Positions 1 through 11,300 of a stretch of DNA of 64,000 bases are shown here, piece by piece. Numbering within the stretch: the stretch's first letter is position 1; each line of letters begins with the position of its first letter. Below the pieces are notes generated by a model. It was not told the origin of the DNA and searched no databases. It was given only the letters and a program-made list of their open reading frames with translations. This stretch comes from Pseudeuparius sepicola (taxonomy: Eukaryota; Arthropoda; Insecta; Coleoptera; Anthribidae), in NCBI GenBank assembly GCA_963920635.1, contig OY987298.1, positions 85,755,454 through 85,819,453 of the forward strand. The letters run 5' to 3'. The position numbers and the translations under genes are program-made.

Positions 1-847
1 TGTGAAAACAGTTTTTGCGAAATTGGATGGGAAATTTTGGAATCAGGGATAATTTCGGAGTATTTGCTGAATTGCGCTGGTTCTACGTCGATTCACTGTT
101 TTCTCGTAACTTTAGTTTTTATGTGAATTTCGATTCGAAATGTTCTTTCCGTGTTACTGTCTGGGTATTTCTCTTTAAATGAGTCCTTAGAACAGTGTGT
201 GAACACAGCTTTCGCAAAATTGGATGGGAAATTATGGAATCAGGGATAATTTCGAAGTAATTGCTGAATTCCGCTGGTTCCTCGTCTATTCTCTGTTTTC
301 TCGTAACTTTAGTTTTTTTGTGAATTTCGATAGGAAATGTTCTTTTCGTATTACATTCGGTGTATTTCTCTTAAAATGAGTCCTTAGAACAGCGTGTGAA
401 AACAGTTTTTGCGAAATTGGATGAGAAATTATGGAATGAGGGATAATTTCGGAGTATTTGCTGAATTCCGCTGGTTCTACGTCGATTGTCTGTTTTCTCG
501 TAACTTTAGTTTTTATGTGATTTCGATAGGAAATGTTCTTTTCGTATTACATTCCGTGTATTTCTCTTAAAATGAGTCCTTAGAACAGCGTGTGAAAACA
601 GTTTTTGCGAAATTGGATGAGAAATTATGGAATCAAGGATAATTTTGGAGTATTTGCTGAATTCCGCTGGTTCTACGTCGAATCTGTTTTCTCGTAACTT
701 TAGTTTTTATGTGAATTTCGATAGGAAATGTTCTTTTCGGGTTACTTTCCGAGTATTTCTCTTAAGCTGAATTGCGCCGGTTCTACGACAATTCTGTTTT
801 CTCGTAACTTTAGTTTTTATGTGAATTTCGATTGGAAATGTTTTGTG

Positions 848-888
848 AATACACAGAAAGTAACAAGAAATGTTACTTTCTGTGTATT
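848..888. repeat. Fold-back hairpin, 17-bp perfect arms, 7-base loop
   Basis: The left arm aatacacagaaagtaac (848-864) is the exact reverse complement of gttactttctgtgtatt (872-888), with loop aagaaat (865-871). The right arm is ordinary monomer sequence. The left arm is an extra inverted copy of it inserted after gaaatgtttt, so this monomer is longer than usual in its first part. Just upstream lies a 112-bp truncated monomer (85 bases missing at the join cttaa/gctgaattgcg near 775) followed by the variant tacgacaattctg. The truncated monomer, the variant and the hairpin always travel together. The arrangement is what a template switch onto the opposite strand would leave. Confidence 0.93.
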
Positions 889-1091
889 TCTCTTAAAATG
901 AGTCCTAACAACAGCGTGTGAAAGCAGTTTATGCGAAATTGGATGGTAAATTAAGGAATCAGGGATAATTTCGAAGTTATTGCTGAATTCCGCTGGTTCC
1001 TCGTCTATTCTCTGTTTTCTCGTAACTTCAGTTTTTTTGTGAATTTCGATAGGAAATGTTCTTTTCGTGTTACTTTCTTCTTTAAATGAGT

Positions 1092-1562
1092 CTAAAGTTA
1101 CGAGAAAACAGAGAATCGACGAAGAACCAGCGGAATTCAGTAATTACTTTGAAATTATCCCTGATTAAATAATTTCCTATCCAATTTCGCATAAACTGTC
1201 ACATATTGTTCTAACTACTAAGGTTAAAAGAAATACAGGGAAAGTAACCCGAAAAGAACATTTCCTATCGAAATTCACATAAAAACTAAAGTTACGAGAA
1301 AACAGAGAATCGACGAGGAACCAGCGGAATTCAGCAATTACTTCGAAATTATCCCTGATTCGATAATTTCCCATCCAATTTCGAAAAAACTGTGTTCACA
1401 CACTGTTCTACTACTAAGGTTAAGAGAAATACACGGAAATAACCCGAAAAGAATACTTCCTATGGAAATTCACATAAAAACTAAACAAAGAACGTAAGAT
1501 TGTGAGTGTAGATGTGAAAACAAGAAAAAGTGATAGCACTCAAAGTTAGAAAACAATCGGGG
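1092..1562 (-). repeat. Inverted cassette R1: two reversed monomers + linker
   Basis: Reversed block 1092-1485, linker 1486-1562 (variant a: gagtgtagatg, gtgatagcac). The plus run before it covers 1-1091 and includes a truncated monomer and a hairpin. The reversed part begins with ctaaagttacgag directly after plus-strand aaatgagt and ends ...cataaaaactaaa. The last monomer carries cctatggaaattc in place of cctatcgaaattc. Same cassette as R5 and R17. Confidence 0.95.
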
Positions 1563-2289
1563 AAAATTTTGGAGTATTTGCTGAATTCCGCTGTTTCTAC
1601 GTCGATTCACTGTTTTCTCGTAACTTTAGTTTTTATGTGAATTTCGATAGGAAATGTTCTTTTCGGGTCACTTTTCGTGTATTTCTCTTAAAATGGGTCT
1701 TTAGAACAGTGCGTGAACACAGTTTTCGCGAAATTGGATGGGAAGTTATTGAATCAGGGATAATTTCCGGGTATTTGCTGAATTCCGCTGGATCTACGTC
1801 GATTCACTGTTTTCTCGTATCTTTAGTTTTTATGTGAATTTCAATTGGAAATGTTCTTTTCGGGTTACTTTCCGAGTATTTCTCTTAACCTTAGTAGTTA
1901 GAACAGTGTGTGAAAACAGTTTTTGCGAAATTGGATGGGAAATTTTGGAATCAGGGATAATTACGGAGTATTTGCTGAATTGCGCTGGTTCTACGTCGAT
2001 TCGCTGTTTTCTCGTAACTTTAGTTTTTATGTGAATTTCGATTCGAAATGTTCTTTCCGTGTTACTTTCTGGGTATTTCTCTTTAAATGAGTCCTTAGAA
2101 CAGTGTGTGAACACAGCTTTCGCGAAATTGGATGGGAAATTATGGAATCAGGGATAATTTCGAAGTAATTGCTGAATTCCGCTGGTTCCTCGTCTATTCT
2201 CTGTTTTCTCGTAACTTTAGTTTTTTTGTGAATTTCGATAGGAAATGTTCCTTTCGTGTTACTTTCTGTGCATTTATCTTTAAATGAGT

Positions 2290-2566
2290 TTAAAGTTACG
2301 AGAAAACAGAGAATCGACGAAGAACCAGCGGAATTCATCAATTACTTCGAAATTATCCCTGATTCAATAATTTCCCATCCAATTTCGCAAAAACTGTGTT
2401 CACACACTGTTCTACTACTAAGGTTAAGAGAAATACACGGAAATAACCCGAAAAGAATACTTCCTATCGAAATTCACATAAAAACTAAACAAAGAACGTA
2501 AGATTGTGAGTTTAGATGTGAAAACAAGAAAAAGTGAGAGCACTCAAAGTTAGAAAACAATCGGGG
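2290..2566 (-). repeat. Inverted cassette R2: one reversed monomer + linker
   Basis: Reversed block 2290-2489, linker 2490-2566 (variant b: gagtttagatg, gtgagagcac). Preceded by a 727-bp plus run. Marked by gagtttaaagtt at the junction and gaattcatcaatt inside. Ends HOR unit U0; same as R6 and R18. Confidence 0.95.
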
Positions 2567-3140
2567 AAAATTTTGGAGTATTTGCTGAATTCCGCTGTTT
2601 CTACGTCGATTCACTGTTTTCTCGTAACTTTAGTTTTTATGTGAATTTCGATAGGAAATGTTCTTTTCGGGTCACTTTTCGTGTATTTCTCTTAAAATGG
2701 GTCTTTAGAACAGTGTGTGAACACAGTTTTCGCGAAATTGGATGGGAAGTTATTGAATCAGGGATAATTTCGGAGTATTTGCTGAATTCCGCTGGTTCCT
2801 CGTCGATTCTCTGTTTTCTCGAAACTTTAGTTTTTTTGTGAATTTCGATAGGAAATGTTCTTTTCGTGTTACTTTCTGTGTATTTCTCTTAAAATGAGAC
2901 CTTAGAACAGTGTGTGAAAATAGTTTATGCGAAATTGGATGGGAAGTTACGGAATCAGGAATAATTTCGGAGTATTTGCTGAATTCCGCTGGATCTACGT
3001 CGATTCACTGTTTTCTCGTATCTTTAGTTTTTATGTGAATTTCGATTGGAAATGTTCTTTTCGGGTTACTTTCCGAGTATTTCTCTTAACCTTAGTAGTT
3101 AGAACATTGTGTGAATACAATTTTTGCGAAATTGGATGGA

Positions 3141-4684
3141 AAATTATGGAATCAGGGATAATTTCGGAGTATTTGCTGAATTCCGCTGGTTCTACGTCGA
3201 TTGTCTGTTTTCTCGTAACTTTAGTTTTTATGTGATTTCGATAGGAAATGTTCTTTTCGGGTTACTTTCCGAGTATTTCTCCTAACCTTAGTAGTTACAA
3301 CACCGTGTGAATACAATTTCTGCGAAATCGGATGGAAAATTATGGAATCAGGGATAATTTCGAAATAATGGCTTAATTCCGCTAGTTCTTCATCGATTCT
3401 CTGTTTTCTCGTAACTTTAGTTTGTATGTGAATTTCGATAGGAAATGTTCTTTTCGGGTTACTTTCCGTGTATTTCTCTTAACCTTAGTAGTAGAACAGT
3501 GTGTGAACACGGTTTTTGCGAAATTGGATGGGATATTATTGAATCAGGCATAATTTCGGAGTATTGGCTGAATTCCGCCGGTTCTACGACATTTCTGTTT
3601 TCTCGCAACTTTAGTATTATTGTGAATTTCGATAGGAAATATTCTTTTCGTGTTGCTTTAGGTGTATTTCTCTTAAAATGAGTTCTTAGAACAGTGTGTC
3701 AAAACAGTTTTTGCGAAATTGGATGGGAAATTATCGAATCACAGATAATTTCGGAGTATTTGCTGAATTCCGCTGGTTATACGTCGATTCACTGTTTTCT
3801 CGTAACTTTAGTTCCTATGTGAATTTCGATAGGAAATGTTCCTTTCGTGTATTTCTCTTAACCTTAGTGGTTAGAACAGTGTGTAAACACAGCTTTCGCG
3901 AAATTGGATGGGAAATTATGGAATCAGGGATAATTTCGGAGTATTTGCTGAATTCCGCTGGTTCTACGTCGATTGTCTGTTTTCTCGTAACTTTAGTTTT
4001 TATGTGATTTCGATAGGAAATGTTCTTTTCGGGTTACTTTCCGAGTATTTCTCCTAACCTTAGTAGTTAGAACACCGTGTGAATACAATTTCTGCGAAAT
4101 CGGATGGAAAATTATGGAATCAGGGATAATTTCGAAATAATGGCTTAATTCCGCTAGTTCTTCATCGATTCTCTGTTTTCTCGTAACTTTAGTTTGTATG
4201 TGAATTTCGATAGGAAATGTTCTTTTCGGGTTACTTTCCGTGTATTTCTCTTAACCTTAGTAGTAGAACAGTGTGTGAACACGGTTTTTGCGAAATTGGA
4301 TGGGATATTATTGAATCAGGCATAATTTCGGAGTATTGGCTGAATTCCGCCGGTTCTACGACATTTCTGTTTTCTCGCAACTTTAGTATTATTGTGAATT
4401 TCGATAGGAAATATTCTTTTCGTGTTGCTTTAGGTGTATTTCTCTTAAAATGAGTTCTTAGAACAGTGTGTCAAAACAGTTTTTGCGAAATTGGATGGGA
4501 AATTATCGAATCACAGATAATTTCGGAGTATTTGCTGAATTCCGCTGGTTATACGTCGATTCACTGTTTTCTCGTAACTTTAGTTCCTATGTGAATTTCG
4601 ATAGGAAATGTTCCTTTCGTGTATTTCTCTTAACCTTAGTAGTTAGAACAGTGTGTGAACACAGATTTTGCGAAATTGGATGGG
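3141..4684 (+). repeat. 772-bp tandem duplication in U1
   Basis: Bases from about 3141 repeat 772 bp later (3161 to 3933, 3445 to 4217, 3696 to 4468). The copies agree to about 3866 apart from one substitution that I noticed (gttacaac near 3296, gttagaac near 4068). In U2 the two versions are 2962 bp apart (10405 and 13367), so the 772-bp period is what remains after 2190 bp were lost between unequal positions of the two paralogues. Confidence 0.9.
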
Positions 4685-4837
4685 AAATTGTGGAATCAGG
4701 GATAATTTCGAAGTAATTGCTGAATTCCGCTCGTTCCTCGTCTATTCTCTGTTTTCTCGTAACTTTAGTTTTTTTGTGAATTTCGATAGGAAATGTTCTT
4801 TTCGTGTTACTTTCTGTGTATTTCTCTTTAAATGAGT

Positions 4838-5308
4838 CTAAAGTTACGAGAAAACAGAGAATCGACGAAGAACCAGCGGAATTCAGCAATTACTTTGTAA
4901 TTATCCCTTATTAAATAATTTCCCACCCAATTTCGCATAAACTGTCACATATTGTTCTAACTACTAAGGTTAAGAGAAATACACGGAAAGTATCCCGGAA
5001 AGAACATTTCCTATCGAAATTCACTTAAAAACTAAAGTTACGAGAAAACAGAGAATCGACGAGGAACCAGCGGAATTCAGCAATTACTTCGAAATTATCC
5101 CTGATTCAATAATTTCCCATCCAATTTCGCAAAAACTTTGTTCACACACTGTTCTACTACTAAGGTTAAGAGAAATACACGGAAATAACCCGAAAAGAAT
5201 ACTTCCTATCGAAATTCACATAAAAAGTAAGCAAAGAACGTAAGATTGTGAGTGTAGATGTGAAAACAAGAAAAAGTGATAGCACTCAAAGTTAGAAAAC
5301 AATCGGGG
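4838..5308 (-). repeat. Inverted cassette R3: two reversed monomers + linker
   Basis: Reversed block 4838-5231, linker 5232-5308 (variant a). Preceded by a 2271-bp plus run that contains the 772-bp duplication. Marked by actttgtaattatccc, cccacccaattt and ataaaaagtaagc at its end. Same as R9, R21 and R32. Confidence 0.95.
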
Positions 5309-5703
5309 ATAATTTTGGAGTATTTGCTGAATTCCGCTGGTTCTACGTAGATTCTCTGTTTTCTCGTAACTTTAGTTTTCGATTGGAAATGTTTAATTCG
5401 AATTACATTCCGTGTATTTCTTTTAAAATTAGTACTTAGAACAGTGTGTGAAAACAGTTTTTGCGAAATTGGATGGCAAATTATCGAATCACGGATAGTT
5501 TCGGAGTATTTGCTGAATTCCGCTGGTTCTACGTCGAATCTGTTTTCTCGTAACTTTAGTTTTTATGTGAATTTCGATAGGAAATGTTCTTTTCGGGTTA
5601 CTTTCCGAGTATTTCTCTTAAGCTGAATTGCGCCGGTTCTACGACAATTCTGTTTTCTCGTAACTTTAGTTTTTATGTGAATTTCGATTGGAAATGTTTT
5701 GTG

Positions 5704-5744
5704 AATACACAGAAAGTAACAAGAAATGTTACTTTCTGTGTATT
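5704..5744. repeat. Fold-back hairpin, copy 2 (U1)
   Basis: Same 17-bp arms and 7-base loop as at 848, in the 639-bp run before R4, again behind the 112-bp truncated monomer (join near 5621). Confidence 0.92.
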
Positions 5745-5947
5745 TCTCTTAAAATGAGTCCTAACAACAGCGTGTGAAAGCAGTTTATGCGAAATTGGAT
5801 GGTAAATTAAGGAATCAGGGATAATTTCGAAGTAATTGCTGAATTCCGCTGGTTCCTCGTCTATTCTCTGTTTTCTCGTAACTTCAGTTTTTTTGTGAAT
5901 TTCGATAGGAAATGTTCTTTTCGTGTTACTTTCTTCTTTAAATGAGT

Positions 5948-6418
5948 CTAAAGTTACGAGAAAACAGAGAATCGACGAAGAACCAGCGGAATTCAGTAAT
6001 TACTTTGAAATTATCCCTGATTAAATAATTTCCTATCCAATTTCGCATAAACTGTCACATATTGTTCTAACTACTAAGGTTAAAAGAAATACAGGGAAAG
6101 TAACCCGAAAAGAACATTTCCTATCGAAATTCACATAAAAACTAAAGTTACGAGAAAACAGAGAATCGACGAGGAACCAGCGGAATTCAGCAATTACTTC
6201 GAAATTATCCCTGATTCAATAATTTCCCATCCAATTTCGAAAAAACTGTGTTCACACACTGTTCTACTACTAAGGTTAAGAGAAATACACGGAAATAACC
6301 CGAAAAGAATACTTCCTATCGAAATTCACATAAAAACTAAACAAAGAACGTAAGATTGTGAGTTTAGATGTGAAAACAAGAAAAAGTGAGAGCACTCAAA
6401 GTTAGAAAACAATCGGGG
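5948..6418 (-). repeat. Inverted cassette R4: two reversed monomers + linker, chimeric
   Basis: Reversed block 5948-6341, linker 6342-6418 (variant b). Its left part matches R10 (shift 9150) and its right part, from about 6320, matches R16 (shift 16334). The switch is visible as cctatcgaaattc plus linker variant b after an otherwise R10-like block. It is the join of the 7184-bp deletion that separates U1 from U2. Confidence 0.93.
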
Positions 6419-7807
6419 AAAATTTTGGAGTATTTGCTGAATTCCGCTGTTTCTACGTCGATTCACTGTTTTCTCGTAACTTTAGTTTTTTTGTGAATTT
6501 CGATAGGAAATGTTCTTTTCGTGTTACTTTCTGTGTATTTCTCTTAAAATGAGACCTTAGAACAGTGTGTGAAAACAGTTTATGCGAAATTGGATGGGAA
6601 GTTACGGAATCAGGAATAATTTCGGAGTATTTGCTGAATTCCGCTGGATCTACGTCGATTCACTGTTTTCTCGTATCTTTAGTTTTTATGTGAATTTCGA
6701 TTGGAAATGTTCTTTTCAGGTTACTTTCCGAGTATTTCTCTTAACCTTAGTAGTTAGAACATTGTGTGAATACAATTTTTGCGAAATTGGATGGAAAATT
6801 ATTGAATCAGGGATAATTTCGAAGTAATTGCTGAATTCCGCTGGTTCCTCGTCGATTCTCTGTTTTCTCGTAACTTTAGCTTTTTTGGGAATTTCGATAG
6901 GAAATGTTCTTTTCGGGTTACTTTCCGAGTATTTCTCTTAACCTCAGTAGTTAAACAGTGTGTGAAAACAGTTTTTGCGAAATTGGATGGGAAATTTTGG
7001 AATCAGGGATAATTTCGGAGTATTTGCTGAATTGCGCTGGTTCTACGTCGATTCACTGTTTTCTCGTAACTTTAGTTTTTATGTGAATTTCGATTCGAAA
7101 TGTTCTTTCCGTGTTACTGTCTGGGTATTTCTCTTTAAATGAGTCCTTAGAACAGTGTGTGAACACAGCTTTCGCAAAATTGGATGGGAAATTATGGAAT
7201 CAGGGATAATTTCGAAGTAATTGCTGAATTCCGCTGGTTCCTCGTCTATTCTCTGTTTTCTCGTAACTTTAGTTTTTTTGTGAATTTCGATAGGAAATGT
7301 TCTTTTCGTATTACATTCGGTGTATTTCTCTTAAAATGAGTCCTTAGAACAGCGTGTGAAAACAGTTTTTGCGAAATTGGATGAGAAATTATGGAATGAG
7401 GGATAATTTCGGAGTATTTGCTGAATTCCGCTGGTTCTACGTCGATTGTCTGTTTTCTCGTAACTTTAGTTTTTATGTGATTTCGATAGGAAATGTTCTT
7501 TTCGTATTACATTCCGTGTATTTCTCTTAAAATGAGTCCTTAGAACAGCGTGTGAAAACAGTTTTTGCGAAATTGGATGAGAAATTATGGAATCAAGGAT
7601 AATTTTGGAGTATTTGCTGAATTCCGCTGGTTCTACGTCGAATCTGTTTTCTCGTAACTTTAGTTTTTATGTGAATTTCGATAGGAAATGTTCTTTTCGG
7701 GTTACTTTCCGAGTATTTCTCTTAAGCTGAATTGCGCCGGTTCTACGACAATTCTGTTTTCTCGTAACTTTAGTTTTTATGTGAATTTCGATTGGAAATG
7801 TTTTGTG

Positions 7808-7848
7808 AATACACAGAAAGTAACAAGAAATGTTACTTTCTGTGTATT
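7808..7848. repeat. Fold-back hairpin, copy 3 (U1)
   Basis: Copy of the 848 hairpin at +6960, in the 1633-bp run before R5. Confidence 0.92.
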
Positions 7849-8051
7849 TCTCTTAAAATGAGTCCTAACAACAGCGTGTGAAAGCAGTTTATGCGAAATT
7901 GGATGGTAAATTAAGGAATCAGGGATAATTTCGAAGTTATTGCTGAATTCCGCTGGTTCCTCGTCTATTCTCTGTTTTCTCGTAACTTCAGTTTTTTTGT
8001 GAATTTCGATAGGAAATGTTCTTTTCGTGTTACTTTCTTCTTTAAATGAGT

Positions 8052-8522
8052 CTAAAGTTACGAGAAAACAGAGAATCGACGAAGAACCAGCGGAATTCAG
8101 TAATTACTTTGAAATTATCCCTGATTAAATAATTTCCTATCCAATTTCGCATAAACTGTCACATATTGTTCTAACTACTAAGGTTAAAAGAAATACAGGG
8201 AAAGTAACCCGAAAAGAACATTTCCTATCGAAATTCACATAAAAACTAAAGTTACGAGAAAACAGAGAATCGACGAGGAACCAGCGGAATTCAGCAATTA
8301 CTTCGAAATTATCCCTGATTCGATAATTTCCCATCCAATTTCGAAAAAACTGTGTTCACACACTGTTCTACTACTAAGGTTAAGAGAAATACACGGAAAT
8401 AACCCGAAAAGAATACTTCCTATGGAAATTCACATAAAAACTAAACAAAGAACGTAAGATTGTGAGTGTAGATGTGAAAACAAGAAAAAGTGATAGCACT
8501 CAAAGTTAGAAAACAATCGGGG
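8052..8522 (-). repeat. Inverted cassette R5: two reversed monomers + linker
   Basis: Reversed block 8052-8445, linker 8446-8522 (variant a). Preceded by a 1633-bp plus run with a hairpin at 7808-7848. Copy of R1 at +6960. Confidence 0.95.
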
Positions 8523-9249
8523 AAAATTTTGGAGTATTTGCTGAATTCCGCTGTTTCTACGTCGATTCACTGTTTTCTCGTAACTTTAGTTTTTATGTGA
8601 ATTTCGATAGGAAATGTTCTTTTCGGGTCACTTTTCGTGTATTTCTCTTAAAATGGGTCTTTAGAACAGTGCGTGAACACAGTTTTCGCGAAATTGGATG
8701 GGAAGTTATTGAATCAGGGATAATTTCCGGGTATTTGCTGAATTCCGCTGGATCTACGTCGATTCACTGTTTTCTCGTATCTTTAGTTTTTATGTGAATT
8801 TCAATTGGAAATGTTCTTTTCGGGTTACTTTCCGAGTATTTCTCTTAACCTTAGTAGTTAGAACAGTGTGTGAAAACAGTTTTTGCGAAATTGGATGGGA
8901 AATTTTGGAATCAGGGATAATTACGGAGTATTTGCTGAATTGCGCTGGTTCTACGTCGATTCGCTGTTTTCTCGTAACTTTAGTTTTTATGTGAATTTCG
9001 ATTCGAAATGTTCTTTCCGTGTTACTTTCTGGGTATTTCTCTTTAAATGAGTCCTTAGAACAGTGTGTGAACACAGCTTTCGCGAAATTGGATGGGAAAT
9101 TATGGAATCAGGGATAATTTCGAAGTAATTGCTGAATTCCGCTGGTTCCTCGTCTATTCTCTGTTTTCTCGTAACTTTAGTTTTTTTGTGAATTTCGATA
9201 GGAAATGTTCCTTTCGTGTTACTTTCTGTGCATTTATCTTTAAATGAGT

Positions 9250-9526
9250 TTAAAGTTACGAGAAAACAGAGAATCGACGAAGAACCAGCGGAATTCATCA
9301 ATTACTTCGAAATTATCCCTGATTCAATAATTTCCCATCCAATTTCGCAAAAACTGTGTTCACACACTGTTCTACTACTAAGGTTAAGAGAAATACACGG
9401 AAATAACCCGAAAAGAATACTTCCTATCGAAATTCACATAAAAACTAAACAAAGAACGTAAGATTGTGAGTTTAGATGTGAAAACAAGAAAAAGTGAGAG
9501 CACTCAAAGTTAGAAAACAATCGGGG
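9250..9526 (-). repeat. Inverted cassette R6: one reversed monomer + linker
   Basis: Reversed block 9250-9449, linker 9450-9526 (variant b). Preceded by a 727-bp plus run. Copy of R2; ends unit U1. Confidence 0.95.
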
Positions 9527-11025
9527 AAAATTTTGGAGTATTTGCTGAATTCCGCTGTTTCTACGTCGATTCACTGTTTTCTCGTAACTTTAGTTTTTAT
9601 GTGAATTTCGATAGGAAATGTTCTTTTCGGGTCACTTTTCGTGTATTTCTCTTAAAATGGGTCTTTAGAACAGTGTGTGAACACAGTTTTCGCGAAATTG
9701 GATGGGAAGTTATTGAATCAGGGATAATTTCGGAGTATTTGCTGAATTCCGCTGGTTCCTCGTCGATTCTCTGTTTTCTCGAAACTTTAGTTTTTTTGTG
9801 AATTTCGATAGGAAATGTTCTTTTCGTGTTACTTTCTGTGTATTTCTCTTAAAATGAGACCTTAGAACAGTGTGTGAAAATAGTTTATGCGAAATTGGAT
9901 GGGAAGTTACGGAATCAGGAATAATTTCGGAGTATTTGCTGAATTCCGCTGGATCTACGTCGATTCACTGTTTTCTCGTATCTTTAGTTTTTATGTGAAT
10001 TTCGATTGGAAATGTTCTTTTCGGGTTACTTTCCGAGTATTTCTCTTAACCTTAGTAGTTAGAACATTGTGTGAATACAATTTTTGCGAAATTGGATGGA
10101 AAATTATGGAATCAGGGATAATTTCGGAGTATTTGCTGAATTCCGCTGGTTCTACGTCGATTGTCTGTTTTCTCGTAACTTTAGTTTTTATGTGATTTCG
10201 ATAGGAAATGTTCTTTTCGGGTTACTTTCCGAGTATTTCTCCTAACCTTAGTAGTTACAACACCGTGTGAATACAATTTCTGCGAAATCGGATGGAAAAT
10301 TATGGAATCAGGGATAATTTCGAAATAATGGCTTAATTCCGCTAGTTCTTCATCGATTCTCTGTTTTCTCGTAACTTTAGTTTGTATGTGAATTTCGATA
10401 GGAAATGTTCTTTTCGGGTTACTTTCCGTGTATTTCTCTTAACCTTAGTAGTAGAACAGTGTGTGAACACGGTTTTTGCGAAATTGGATGGGATATTATT
10501 GAATCAGGCATAATTTCGGAGTATTGGCTGAATTCCGCCGGTTCTACGACATTTCTGTTTTCTCGCAACTTTAGTATTATTGTGAATTTCGATAGGAAAT
10601 ATTCTTTTCGTGTTGCTTTAGGTGTATTTCTCTTAAAATGAGTTCTTAGAACAGTGTGTCAAAACAGTTTTTGCGAAATTGGATGGGAAATTATCGAATC
10701 ACAGATAATTTCGGAGTATTTGCTGAATTCCGCTGGTTATACGTCGATTCACTGTTTTCTCGTAACTTTAGTTCCTATGTGAATTTCGATAGGAAATGTT
10801 CCTTTCGTGTATTTCTCTTAACCTTAGTGGTTAGAACAGTGTGTAAACACAGCTTTCGCGAAATTGGATGGGAAATTATGGAATCAGGGATAATTTCGAA
10901 GTAATTGCTGAATTCCGCTGGTTCCTCGTCTATTCTCTGTTTTCTCGTAACTTTAGTTTTTTTGTGAATTTCGATAGGAAATGTTCCTTTCGTGTTACTT
11001 TCTGTGCATTTATCTTTAAATGAGT

Positions 11026-11300
11026 CTAAAGTTACGAGAAAACAGAATCGACGAAGAACCAGCGGAATTCAGCAATTACTTCGAAATTATCCCTGATTCA
11101 ATAATTTCCCATCCAATTTCGCAAAAACTGTGTTCACACACTGTTCTACTACTAAGGTTAAGAGAAATACACGGAAATAACCCGAAAAGAATACTTCCTA
11201 TCGAAATTCACATAAAAACTAAGCAAAGAACGTAAGATTGTGAGTGTAGATTTGAAAACAAGAAAAAGTGATAGCACTCAAAGTTAGAAAACAATCGGGG
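11026..11300 (-). repeat. Inverted cassette R7: one reversed monomer + linker
   Basis: Reversed block 11026-11223 (198 bp; aacagaatcg lacks two bases relative to aacagagaatcg), linker 11224-11300 (variant a, private t at 11252). Preceded by a 1499-bp plus run. First cassette of U2; same as R19 and R30. Confidence 0.95.

Larger units (their letters stand above)
1..2579 (+). repeat. HOR unit U0 (partial, 3' end only)
   Basis: This is the right-hand end of a higher-order unit that begins outside the window. It holds cassettes R1 and R2, one truncated monomer (junction near 775) and the fold-back hairpin at 848-888. Bases 1-2579 recur at 6961-9539 (end of U1) and 23295-25873 (end of U2), with no differences that I noticed. 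It therefore belongs to the same HOR class as the tails of U1 and U2, not to the tails of U3 and U4. Confidence 0.9.
2580..9539 (+). repeat. HOR unit U1, 6960 bp, short form
   Basis: The unit contains four cassettes (R3-R6). Aligned to U2 it is collinear in three pieces: 2580-3938 matches 9540-10898 (shift 6960), about 3939-6320 matches 13089-15470 (shift 9150), and about 6320-9539 matches 22654-25873 (shift 16334). U1 is therefore U2 minus two blocks of 2190 and 7184 bp, and the arithmetic closes exactly (16334-2190-7184=6960). The first join leaves a 772-bp direct repeat. The second lies inside reversed block R4 or its linker, where two cassettes have recombined. U1 could be the ancestral short form or a deletion product of U2; the sequence alone does not decide the direction. 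Confidence 0.9.

Noticed and set aside
848..888. Hairpin as a transcription terminator or attachment site
   Set aside because: There is no gene upstream, no T-tract directly after the stem and no integrase or core-site context. The right arm is ordinary monomer, so a template-switch origin is simpler.
1486..1562. Linker as a small transposon (MITE)
   Set aside because: No terminal inverted repeats and no duplicated target bases flank it. The bases on its two sides are different monomer positions in opposite orientation.
1637..2034. Repeated open frames of 60-104 codons on both strands, e.g. at 1637-1837 (+), 1830-2114 (-) and 2927-3235 (+)
   Set aside because: They recur with every monomer, overlap on both strands, mostly begin at GTG or TTG, and end because 197 is not a multiple of three. 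The peptides are just translations of the monomer, with no domain, signal peptide or conserved core. No coding feature is supported.
2256..2501. Frames of 71-81 codons crossing the inversion junction (plus monomer into reversed monomer), repeated in most single-monomer cassettes
   Set aside because: The product is monomer read in two orientations and is interrupted by the frame of the linker. Conservation follows from DNA homogenisation, and many copies start at a non-ATG codon.
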